Below are positions 23,857 through 32,640 of a stretch of 64,000 nucleotides of DNA, in pieces. The stretch comes from Uranotaenia lowii. Taxonomy: Eukaryota; Arthropoda; Insecta; Diptera; Culicidae. Below the pieces are notes generated by a model, which worked only from the letters and a program-made list of their open reading frames with translations, did not search any database and had not been told where the DNA came from. Position 1 is the stretch's first letter. Each line of letters begins with the position of its first letter. The position numbers and the translations under genes were made by a program. The stretch covers positions 138,435,988 to 138,499,987 of the forward strand of contig NC_073693.1 in assembly GCF_029784155.1 (NCBI RefSeq). The letters run 5' to 3'.

Positions 23857-25947
23857 ACTAGCTGACCCGGTGTGCTTTGCTACACCTTCCAAAAATTATT
23901 GAAATTTGTGGTCCCTAGTTATTTAACTTTTCATTTATTTGCGCAAAATTCTTAATTCAATTTCAATATCATTAAAATGTTTTTTCAAAATAAAATAGCA
24001 ACGTTTTTTGTTTTGAAATCTTAATTAATTTATTATTGAATCCGTGTTTTAATCTTTTTTATGGCTCTGGATTTCTTTGACTCATAAGTTTATAGCTTAT
24101 GCCAATTTTTTTTTATATATGGAATCTTCGCTGTCTCTTTATTTAGGGTCTCAAACTATCCTAGGAAAGTTTTTTGTAACAAAATAACATCACGGGACAC
24201 TCATTCTACCTATTCGTTCTCGAATTATTATATACATTGTGAGAGTGACCCCCTCCATCATTCCTTTAACACTAATGGAAGGAATGGGGTCTCATAACAT
24301 CAGAAAAACACTTCTTGTATACAAATACGATTCCATGTCTTATATGGCGTCATTCTTGATAAGCTCTCGAGCTATTCAAAAAATGGGTGACCCTCTCCCA
24401 ACTTTATATCTCCCCTCTGGCAGGAAAAGGGAGTCTCAAACCATCGAAGCAACATTACCCGTACACAAATATGCTTCCATGCAAATTAGGTTCCATTTTC
24501 TCGATTAGTTATCAAAATATTTAAAGAAATGTATGAATGACCCTCTTTCCATTATATCGTTCCACTGAATGAAAAGAGGGGTGCTAAACCACCGAAAAAA
24601 CATTTCTTGTATTCGAATACCCTCCCATGCCAAATTTTGTTTCGTTTGCTTTATTAGTTGTCGAGTTGTGCCATAAAATTTGTATCGGAGCCCCTCTTGT
24701 TGCCTATCATCCCCTACCTGGAAGGAGGGGATCAAGATCAAACATTCCGTGTTTTCAAATACATTCCCATGCCTAATTCTGATCCATTTGCCCGATTGTT
24801 AGATTGTTCCCATGTCATATTTGGTTACATTTGTTGGATAAGTGCTTGGTTTATGCTATATAATCGTATATGAGCTCCCGTCTTCTCTAACTGTACCCCC
24901 AATTGAAGGAGAAAGTAGTCTCAAGTAAGCTAATAAGCTTTTTACGTATCCAAATGCTTTCCCATGCCAAAGTTGTTTCCATTTGCTCAAGCTATGCGAA
25001 AAATTGTAAAGGAGCCTCCTCTCTCCTCTCTATCACGCAACTGGAAGGAGGCAGTAGTACCAAATATTCACAGAAACTTTCCATGTGCTCAAATACCCTT
25101 ACAAACCAAATTTCATTTTGATTTGCTGGGTAAGTTACCGAGTTGTGTAAAAATTGCATGGCAGCACCCTCCTCCCTTAAGATTTTACAACTTGAAGAAC
25201 GAAGGGTTCTCAAAATATCATAGAAACATTTCTCGTAATCGTATACCTTCCCACACCAAATTTGGTTCCATTTGCTTGATTAGCTATCCAATTATGCTGA
25301 AAATTGTAAAGGAGCCCCCCCCCCCCCACTTTCTATCTCCTCACTGGAAAGAGGGAAGGGTAGCAAATATTCAAAGAAGTATTTATCGTACCCAAATAAA
25401 CTACCAAGCCAAATTTGGTTTCATTTGATCGAATAGTTTTCAAGTTATGTAATTAAAAAGGTATGAAAGCCCCCTTCTTCCTTCCTGTATCTTCACTGGA
25501 AGGAGAAAGGGGTTTGAAATAATCATAGAACCATTCCTCGTATTCGCCTACCCTCCCATGCCAAATTTGGTTCCATTCGCTTGATTAGTTCTTCAGTTAT
25601 GTAAAAAATTGTAAGGTAGGCCCCCTCCCTCCTTCATATTTCCTCACTGGAAGGAGGAAGGAGTACTAAATATTCTTAGAAACATTCCTCGTACCCAAGT
25701 ACCTTCTCATGCCAAGTTTGGTTTGATTTGCTTGATCAGATCTTGAGTTATGAAGACTTATTACTTTTATATGACAGACCCCCTCCCCCCTTCCCATTAG
25801 AGGGAGGGGTCTCAAACCATAATAGGAACCTTCCCCGGCCTCCAATACCCCCACCTGCCAAGTTTCACGCAAATCGGTTCAGTAGTTTCCGAGTCTATAG
25901 GGAACAGACAGACAGACAGACAGAAATTCATTTTTATATATATAGAT
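23857..25947 (+). mobile_element. ACTAGCTGACCCGG repeat with internal tandem array
   Basis: It begins ACTAGCTGACCCGGTGTGC and ends with AATCGGTTCAGTAGTTTCCG, then (GACA)n, AAATTCATTTTTATATAT and ATAGAT. Repeats with these two ends are, as I recall, common in arthropod genomes, but I cannot assign the class. About 1.6 kb of its length is the tandem array described next. No protein is encoded. The right end is cut by the small hAT at 25948, and its last bases reappear at 26431. Confidence 0.6.
24230..25895 (+). repeat. About 11 diverged tandem units of about 150 bp
   Basis: The motif CCATGCCAAATTTGGTTCC or a variant recurs near 24329, 24473, 24624, 24765, 24959, 25098, 25248, 25400, 25552, 25701 and 25850, mostly 140-152 bases apart. 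In most units it is followed by TTGATTAGTT, then GAGTTATG, then a C-rich run and a matching G-rich run around CTGGAAGGAGG, so each can form a hairpin. Open frames across it are repeat artefacts. Confidence 0.8.
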
Positions 25948-26430
25948 TAGTGAACCTTCATATAAGAGAAGCGACATCTGATCCCTCTTAAAATAAAATA
26001 TGTGGCAACATCGCCGAAATCTTGGACAAAAAAATCCCCAGCACTGTTTTCTGGGTCAATGTTCAAGCTCTAAAGTGAACGCTCCTTCAATCCAACAAAA
26101 CAACATGGAACTCAATGCCCGAAAAATCACGATAAACGGTATGAATGACTTGAATTTCGTTAATAATCAGTTAGTTTTCTAACTAGAAACACGATTCACC
26201 AAAGCATTGAAAAAAATAGCACCTAATCATAAATTGATATGACCAGCTAAAAAATTATCTGTTTGAACTATAACAACAATCACAATACCTTCCGTGGTTG
26301 AGTTTTCAATAAGAAAGGTAAAAGCTCTGCGACAAAATGCTCGGATCGATTGGAATCGATTTTGACAGTTCTTTTGCTCGATTGGAATTTCGTGATTCAG
26401 ATGTCACTTCTCTTATATACAGGTTCACTA
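25948..26430. mobile_element. Small non-autonomous hAT-type element, 8-bp TSD
   Basis: Inverted ends TAGTGAACCTTCATATAAG (left) and the complement of TAGTGAACCTGTATATAAG (right) extend about 37 bases. The perfect 8-base duplication ATATAGAT lies at 25940-25947 and 26431-26438. TAGTG fits the hAT terminal consensus. The 0.4-kb centre has no gene. Confidence 0.85.
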
Positions 26431-26623
26431 ATATAGATATATCAACTTATATAATACCTTTTTCAGTGGATGCTGTATTGTAACAATTTTACTTTATGTT
26501 CTGGAACCTAAACTTTTTTGGTAATTGAAATTTTTAAATTAAGCATCGCAGATAATTTTGTTTGGTTGATGAGAAACTACAAATGTTTGGTTTTAAAAAC
26601 ACTAATTTTTAATACTGCCTTAA

Positions 26624-27356
26624 GGGGGGGGGGGGGGGGGGGGGTAGGGTCTAACGGGTATAAAAAAAAACACCATTTTCACGATTTTTTTCTAGAGCTA
26701 TCGTTCAAACAAATGTATTCAATTTTTTTGCATTATACAAAGCATTGTTAAAAGAACGTTTAGTAGTTTTTTCGAAGAAAAATATTGAAAAATGAGCCGG
26801 TGACGGAGCATTTTCGAGGATGCCTTTTAGATTTGCGGTGGACACTGTATCTCAGCACAGAATCATCTGAAGTCAAAAAATCAGAGCAGAATATTTTTAA
26901 TAGATGTTTTTCTGGACCCCAACGTTTTTATTTAACTTAAAAATATTTTTATGAATTTTTTGTGGCTGTTTAAAGTAAAAACTACGATTTTTCACGAAAA
27001 AATCCGCCATTTTTCACCTCTAAAATCTCTCCAAAGTAAAAGAAAAAAGAAAAACGTTGGGGTCTGGTATTTTATATGTAGAAAATATGTTCCAAATTTG
27101 AAAAGAATCGGATAAGTAGTTTTCAAATGACGATGTCCACGGACTTTAAAAATGTGCTTTCCAGAAAAACGCGTTTGAAGTTTCTGCTCTTGCTTTCTTG
27201 CAGTATTAGATAGGAGGAGATAAAGGCCTATAACTTCTACAGTTTTGCTTCAATTGACTTGAAAATTTGACACAACATTCTTGAAATGTTTTACAATAAG
27301 AAAATAAAAAAATAAAAAAATCGATTTTTTGAAAGTGTTAGACCCTACCCCCCCCC
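26624..27356. mobile_element. TTAA-flanked element with poly-G termini
   Basis: TTAA (26620-26623 and 27357-27360) flanks inverted ends made of a G run followed by TAGGGTCTAAC. The left run is 21 G and the right is 9 C. TTAA duplication is the hallmark of piggyBac-type transposition, so a non-autonomous piggyBac-like element is likely. No transposase is present. Confidence 0.8.
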
Positions 27357-28647
27357 TTAATCCCTCTATCACTTGCAATCGTTCTGGACCGGCTGTTACC
27401 GATCTGTCGATCCACTTTCGGCAGGAGGATCGAAGGAGGATGACCGTCCAGAAAGGCATCATTAGTTGAAGGCTTCTGCGCTGGGAGGTGCTTATTCCAC
27501 AAACCTTGCTGAGGTGCTGGGCTGTGATACCGTCACTACATAAACACCGTTCACGGGACTTGTGGTAAAGAATTGGCTTCTACTTCGCTTGCCAAACGTT
27601 TTCCTCCTGAAATAAAAGAATTCCGAAAAAAACAATTAGGTAAAGCACGACCGAAAATTTCGACATCCGCGAAAGCACCTAATCAAAACAAACTTTTGGT
27701 TGCTATGTTTCTCGACGCTGTATTGTGATGCAAAAATCGTCCGTTGCGTCGCGTCCCCGTTTTAGTACTCAACGACGGCGTTGACAGCTGACGCGACGCG
27801 ACGTCCGACGGGCTATTGTGCGGGGGCCTTTAGTCTTAATTGAAATTATAATAAAATCTACATAATCAAGCAATCGATCGGTAAAGAAAAAAAAATGTAT
27901 GATGAAAAACCAGTTTCTTATGCTTCTTTAGAACACTATGTCTCAGAATCGCTTTCACACTTGAGATTCAGTACAACCCCTTCCTGTTGTCCGATTCCGC
28001 TGAAATTTGGCATATGGCCTTCTGATGATTCCCTTAAACCATCGAAGTCTTTTTTTTTGCAAATATTTTGATTTTAAAGTAGGTATTTATTAAGACAAAT
28101 TTGATAAATTAAATATAAAATATCCTACATTGTGATTATTATTGAGGATTAAACCGTGAATAGCTCTTCACACGATGATACAAACAACATGTTTTGTTCA
28201 GCATAGTTTAAGTGCACAACAATCCGCATCTTTTGATGGCATTGGTATCAAAAATATTTTACGCTTGGTACTAATTTTGGTCAGATGAGTACAAAATTTT
28301 TAGACCAAAAAATTTTTTTTCTTGGAAATAGCTTGCTTGTTAGACATTTTCATAAAAAATTGGTTCATTTTTTATTTTTTGAGTGTAGTATTTAACTCAA
28401 ACAAAATTAAAAAATATAAAATATATCAATTTTATGAAAATTTTTGGATCCAGAATTTATTTAAAATCAAATATTTTGAAAGTGGACTTTTTTCAAAGAT
28501 CGCGCTTGCGGAGCCTCTAAACATATTTTTTTTTAGTCGACCCGATTCAAAAGTTTGTTCTGCACATCCTAATCTACCATTTGGAGGGTGAGCCCCCAGA
28601 TTCCCAGAAGTTATGCAATTTTGGGACACCCTAATATACATCTAGAG

Positions 28648-29123
28648 TAGCTTGCCAGATTGCCGGGTTTACCCGGACTTGCTCGGATATTTGATAAAAA
28701 AAAAATTGGAAAAAGTTCGGTCCGGTCCGGATACTCGAATCTCGTTGAAAACAGCTCGGGTTTTGCCCTGATTTATTCACATTATTTTTAAAATCATACA
28801 AAAAACTCAAATCGAGTGTTTATAGTTTTTTTTGCGTTCAAATCCGATTGTTTTTTAGCAAGTCTTATTAAAATAACCAAGCATGGTTTGTTGGGAAGTC
28901 TAAAATACGATTTAAATAGATTGATTTGTTTAGACAAAAAAAAATCCCAAGCGTAGTTTTTCTTGTTTTTTGTTGAAAAATTCTTGATTATGCCCAAATT
29001 TTCCCGGATATTGTCCGTATTTTCGGTTGAAAGTTGGTAAGCCCGGAATTTGGCATGTTCTTTGATAAAATAGCACGGATTCGCACGATTCGGATACGTG
29101 TGGGAAAAATTCTGGCAACCTAA
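28648..29123. mobile_element. 476-bp element with TIR near TTGCCAGA, 8-bp TSD
   Basis: Ends TAGCTTGCCAGA and TCTGGCAACCTAA are inverted and flanked by a perfect ATCTAGAG (28640-28647, 29124-29131). Subterminal CCGG-rich sequence (GCCGGGTTTACCCGGAC) resembles a block at about 45535-45600 inside the 44-kb hAT, suggesting a related copy there. Non-coding. Confidence 0.8.
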
Positions 29124-29215
29124 ATCTAGAGTGGTGAGATAGAAGTGAAAAAAGCGTAGTTGATTGACTCTTGAAGGCAAGGAAGACGAGCAAGCCCAAT
29201 CTAAATCTTTTAACT

Positions 29216-29290
29216 CAGGAAGTTGCCAAGGTGAAATGGACGTAATGGACGATGAGACGTACTTTAAAAAAGGCGTCTCGCTCCGACCAG
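29216..29290 (+). pseudogene. Mariner transposase scrap
   Basis: A short stretch (29237-29270) still reads VMDDETYFKKG, the first catalytic block of the ITmD37-type mariners seen next door. Nothing else of that copy is recognisable. Confidence 0.4.
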
Positions 29291-29452
29291 ATTTTTTTTT
29301 CTTGGTAAGTTTTGCCTGAATATTCCTGAAAAGAAAAAGCTGAAAAGTCTGTTACGTTTCCCTCAATGTGAGAATTTCAGTAAGAAAATCATTACAATTC
29401 CTCAGATAACGGCCAAATTAACAAGGAACAAGGGCTGAAAAATTACTCGCTT

Positions 29453-29543
29453 ACACAGTAAACGAAAATTACCGAGTTCGATTTACGCATGTTAGGATTT
29501 CGGTTAAAAAATTACCGAACTCGGTAATTTTCGTTTACTGTGT
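29453..29543. mobile_element. 91-bp palindromic MITE
   Basis: ACACAGTAAACGAAAATTAC continues through CGAGTTCG and is matched by its complement at 29516-29543. T...A flanks both ends. Almost the whole element is two arms around a 34-base spacer. Confidence 0.8.
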
Positions 29544-29914
29544 ACCTTTTAAAGGTTTCACGAAGTTGATACACTGATTTGGTTACTTCTGGCATAGTGC
29601 TACTACGCGAAAATTCTGACAGAGTGATAAAGCTTGCTCCATTTAGAATTGGAACAAACTTTTGCTCATATTGTGGCGTTCCTGGTGGACGGATTTGAAA
29701 GTTCTTGGCGCCCACGTGTCGGGAATTTTGTCAGCTTCACGTATGAATTTTTGACATTCCGCAAATCGACTGTAAAGGGCGAACACGAAATAATTGCGAC
29801 ACGTTTAACAGGGTATGACTTTTTTACCATTGGATAAAAATCAACCAAAGCAAACTTTCTCATTAATGTTTACATGCTGTCAAACTCGAAGTCGTGTTTT
29901 TCGATTCAACGAAA

Positions 29915-30720
29915 ATGGAGGTGAACCAACACGAGTCAAGAGAACAAATTCTTTCCAAAGATCTGGAATTTCCTGACCTGTCGCACCGGCAGTTGCAAAA
30001 AATGTTGAACATTCACCATTCAACCGTCTCCAAAGTGTTGAAGCGGTTCCAGGAGCGGTTGACGTTGGACCACGGCAAAGGATCTGGAAGAAAACCGGGA
30101 CTGGAGAACAAAAAATCGGAGTGAAGGGTGAGGCGGATGATTAAAGCACATCCCAACGTTTCAAGCCATGATTTGGCTAAAAAGATCGGCATGTAGCAAT
30201 GTAGCAGAGCTGGACTGCATACGTGGACAACTTAAGATTAACATTTAACACCCAGTACCGAGATGGGAATCGAACCCATACCATCATTGGACCAGCGATT
30301 ACCGTCTTACCACGTTAACCACTCGACCACCGAGACGTACTTCAAGAGCAAGTTCGATGTGGGCGACAAATTTAAGAAGAAGAAAATGCCGAAGTTTGCA
30401 TCCAAATATCACGTTTGGCAGACCATCTTCTCTTGCAGATTGAATAGTGAGCCTTTCGTGACAAAGGGCACAGTTAATGGCGAGATCTACAAATTCTGAG
30501 TGCCTTTTGCCGTTCTTGCAGCAGCACGACGAAGCTCCGCTATTTTGGCCAGTTTTGGCATCGTGCCACTATTCTAAAAGTGTCCTGGAGTGGTATGAAA
30601 CCAATTCTGTTCATTTTGTTCCAAAGGTCATGAACCCGCTAAACTGCCGGAGCTGCGCCCGGTGGAGCAGTACTGGGTAATAATGAAGCGTGAACTTCGG
30701 AAGAGCAAGAAGGGAAAAAT
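29915..30720 (+). pseudogene. Mariner transposase (ITmD37-like), broken by a SINE and frameshift
   Basis: It starts at ATG 29915 (MEVNQHESRE). A helix-turn-helix region follows: LSHRQLQKMLNIHHSTVSKVLKRF. An in-frame TGA at 30122-30124 is read through as RVRRMIKAHPNVSSHDLAKKIGM. A tRNA-derived SINE then replaces the segment up to the first catalytic block, which resumes at about 30331 as ETYFKSKFD; the preceding catalytic Asp pair is lost. A frameshift near 30490 separates KGTVNGEIYK from SECLLPFLQQH. In the second catalytic block the Asp is Val (FWPVLASCHYSK, GTT at 30552-30554). A YWVIMKRELRKSKK tail closes the copy. It cannot encode a working enzyme. Confidence 0.85.
30195..30337 (-). repeat. 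tRNA-derived SINE
   Basis: Read on the minus strand it begins GTCTCGGTGGTCGAGTGG. An A box (TGGTCGAGTGGTTAACG, 30313-30329) and a B box (GGTTCGATTCC, 30266-30276) are at tRNA spacing, followed by about 60 bases of non-tRNA tail. The head resembles a tRNA of the Ser/Leu kind in its GAGTGGTTAA stretch. It lies inside the mariner copy, with loss of about 65 codons of the host copy. Confidence 0.82.
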
Positions 30721-30723
30721 CTA

Positions 30724-32640
30724 ATGTGGTCTCCATCTAGGCTAGCTGAGCAGCTGAAATTGCCCAGAAATACAGTATGGTGCGTTATCAAACGGTATAA
30801 GGAAACATTTACGACGATTCTGAAGCCTCAAGCCAATCGTCGGAGTGGAATTGTCGACCGGAAACTGTGTGTTAAGATTTTGAAGACGATTAGGAGATAT
30901 TCAAATCTGTCGGACCTTGATTTGACCAGAAAATCCGATGCTTCCTATATTACCGTGAAGTGAATTCGACTCCGGGAAGGAATCAAGTCGTATCGAGCTA
31001 GCAAACAGCCAAAACGGACCATAAAACAGAATAGTGTGGCTAAAATCCGTGCACGCAAGCTATACGACCAGGTGCTGACCAAGTTCGACAAGTGTCTTCT
31101 GATGGACGATGAAACTCATGTCAAGGCTGACTTCGGGCAAATTCCATGTTAAAAATTTTACTTGGAAACGGTTCGGGGGGATGTCCCTGCCAAATTTAAA
31201 TTTGTTTTTACCGAAAAATTTGCACGAAAATTTATGATTTGGTAAGGCATTTGCAGCTGTGGTAAAAAACAAAAGATTTTGTTACAAATAAGACAATGAC
31301 GTCGAAACTATAGGGGAGAATGAGGATACTTGATCCCTGGGGATACTTGATTCCTTAGCTATATCTCGAAACTGGAATGTCTTACAAAGATCAAATGTTC
31401 TAGAAAAATCTGTCAAAATGAGCAAAATAACAATGCTCGTAGTTTAAAAAATTTAAACATAATAATTGTTTGAGTAATTGAACTTTGTTTGAAAAATTTC
31501 ACAAAATGTAACTTGAAGATCTTTTTTCATCACTTTAAAATGTTCCTTACATGGGAAAATTATGAAAAAAATATTTGTTCCAATGTATCAATCGTTCGAG
31601 CGTAAAATCAACTTCATAATGCCATATTTTCAAAGCAATGGAAAACTCTCAACTTGATTCAGAAAAAGTTCTCTAAAATATTGATTATGGGTACAATTGA
31701 TCCCCCTTCCAAACGGCATATTCTTCTTCTAAATTGATCGTTATGATTGCTGATTACGAAATTATTAATATTTATCCTAAAACTAATATTTATCAAACAA
31801 TTGTCTGAAGAAAAGAGCAATAATAATTAATTATCTTAATTATAAAAAAAATAGCGCCTTTAAGTATGCAATGTCATTAGCGTTGAGACAAAGTTATAGA
31901 ATTTTCTTCTTATGTCCGCTTTAAATTGTGAAATGAGAACAAACATGACCAAAATAGTCGGTTAACATTCAATCTTGGGGTTTTGTTTGATTTTTATACA
32001 AGGATAAGGGCTTCCTGAATAAAAGATCAAGTCTCCTTCAATAGGGGATCAAGTCTCCCCTAACTTCAGAAAAATCGCATTTTTTTTTACTCCCACGAAA
32101 ATAGTTCTTGTTCATCAACGGGTTCAAGTATCGTTCTAATTTTTGGAGCATAGAAACTTGAAGTTACAAGCTGTCAGAAAATGTCAAAGACGGCGAACTG
32201 CTAAATTTTTCCAAAAAGATATGGTGAAAATAAGAAAAGGGGATCAAGTATCCCCACTCTCCCCTACCTAAAAGAGTGTCTCCAAATAATTTCATTCAAT
32301 CCCACGACCATCCCGTAATGTTTTGGCCAGCTTTGGCAAGCAGTCATTACAGCAAAGTCGTTCTATAAATGTATCAGAAAATGGGGTCCAGTTTGTTCCG
32401 GAAAAACCTTAACCACCCAACTGCCTCCAGTTCCGCCCTATTGAGAAATACTGGGTAATCATGAAGAGGAGACTCGAGGCAAAGGGAAAGGTTGCCAAAG
32501 AAATCAATAAGAACAAGACCTGGTAGAATAAGATAGTTTAAATGATGGACGAAGAAAGTCTGCGGCGCCGAATGAGCCGTGTTAACGGAAAAAGTTCGAG
32601 AATTCTTTCGAAACCGTGAGCAATAATTTTTTCCTATTTT
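30724..32640 (+). pseudogene. Second mariner transposase copy, many stops, split by a TA-flanked insertion
   Basis: The copy follows the previous one head to tail. It opens with SRLAEQLKLPRNTVWCVIKR (helix-turn-helix). After a TGA at 30961 it continues SYRASKQPKRTIKQN and then DKCLLMDDETHVKADFGQIP (first catalytic block, about 31090-31150). A stop follows, then FTEKFARKFMIW and a TAG. The element at 31313-32264 interrupts it. Beyond, LKECLQ continues in the same frame, later shifting to MFWPALASSHYSK, where the second catalytic Asp is Ala (GCT at 32330-32332). The region to about 32640 is degraded C-terminus. Confidence 0.8.
31313..32264. mobile_element. 0.95-kb element inserted in the mariner copy, TA target duplication
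   Basis: The left end GGGGAGAATGAGGATACTTG and the right-end complement GGGGAGAGTGGGGATACTTG are flanked by TA on both sides (31311-31312, 32265-32266). Removing the element plus one TA makes the mariner frame continuous across the join (…SKLYLKECLQ). Non-coding. Confidence 0.88.

Larger units (their letters stand above)
23477..27832. mobile_element. Inner element with CGTCGCGTCG-rich inverted ends
   Basis: Right after the MITE comes GCACAATAGCCCGTCGGACG followed by TCGCGTCGCGTCAG. The complement ends at about 27832, forming inverted ends of about 40 bases. Further GTCGCGTC copies sit inside both ends (about 23580 and 27745), resembling transposase-binding sites. It lies at the exact centre of the outer arms, so it may be an insertion into the outer element or the inner part of the same long arms. 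The region 27361-27740 has mixed composition and could be leftover internal sequence. Confidence 0.55.
22483..28631. mobile_element. Composite 6.1-kb element with about 0.82-kb inverted arms
   Basis: GGGTGTCCCAAAATT at 22483 and its complement ending at 28631 are flanked by TA on both sides. The arms (about 22483-23296 and 27835-28631) stay similar throughout: for example TTTACCGATCGATTGCTTG at 23246-23264 recurs inverted at 27866-27884. There is no transposase of its own. The centre is packed with younger elements listed separately. TA target use suggests Tc1/mariner-type mobilisation, which is inference. Confidence 0.82.

Noticed and set aside
25319..25329. C homopolymer near 25319 and G homopolymer near 26630 as sequencing gaps
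   Set aside because: They fit the repeated C/G-run structure of the elements containing them, though their exact length may be uncertain.
24964..25428. Plus-strand 154-residue frame and neighbouring frames
   Set aside because: They lie wholly inside the ~150-bp tandem array and repeat with it; no gene is supported.
30266..30337. tRNA gene on the minus strand
   Set aside because: A and B boxes are good, but the acceptor stem does not pair and a non-tRNA tail follows, so it is a SINE.
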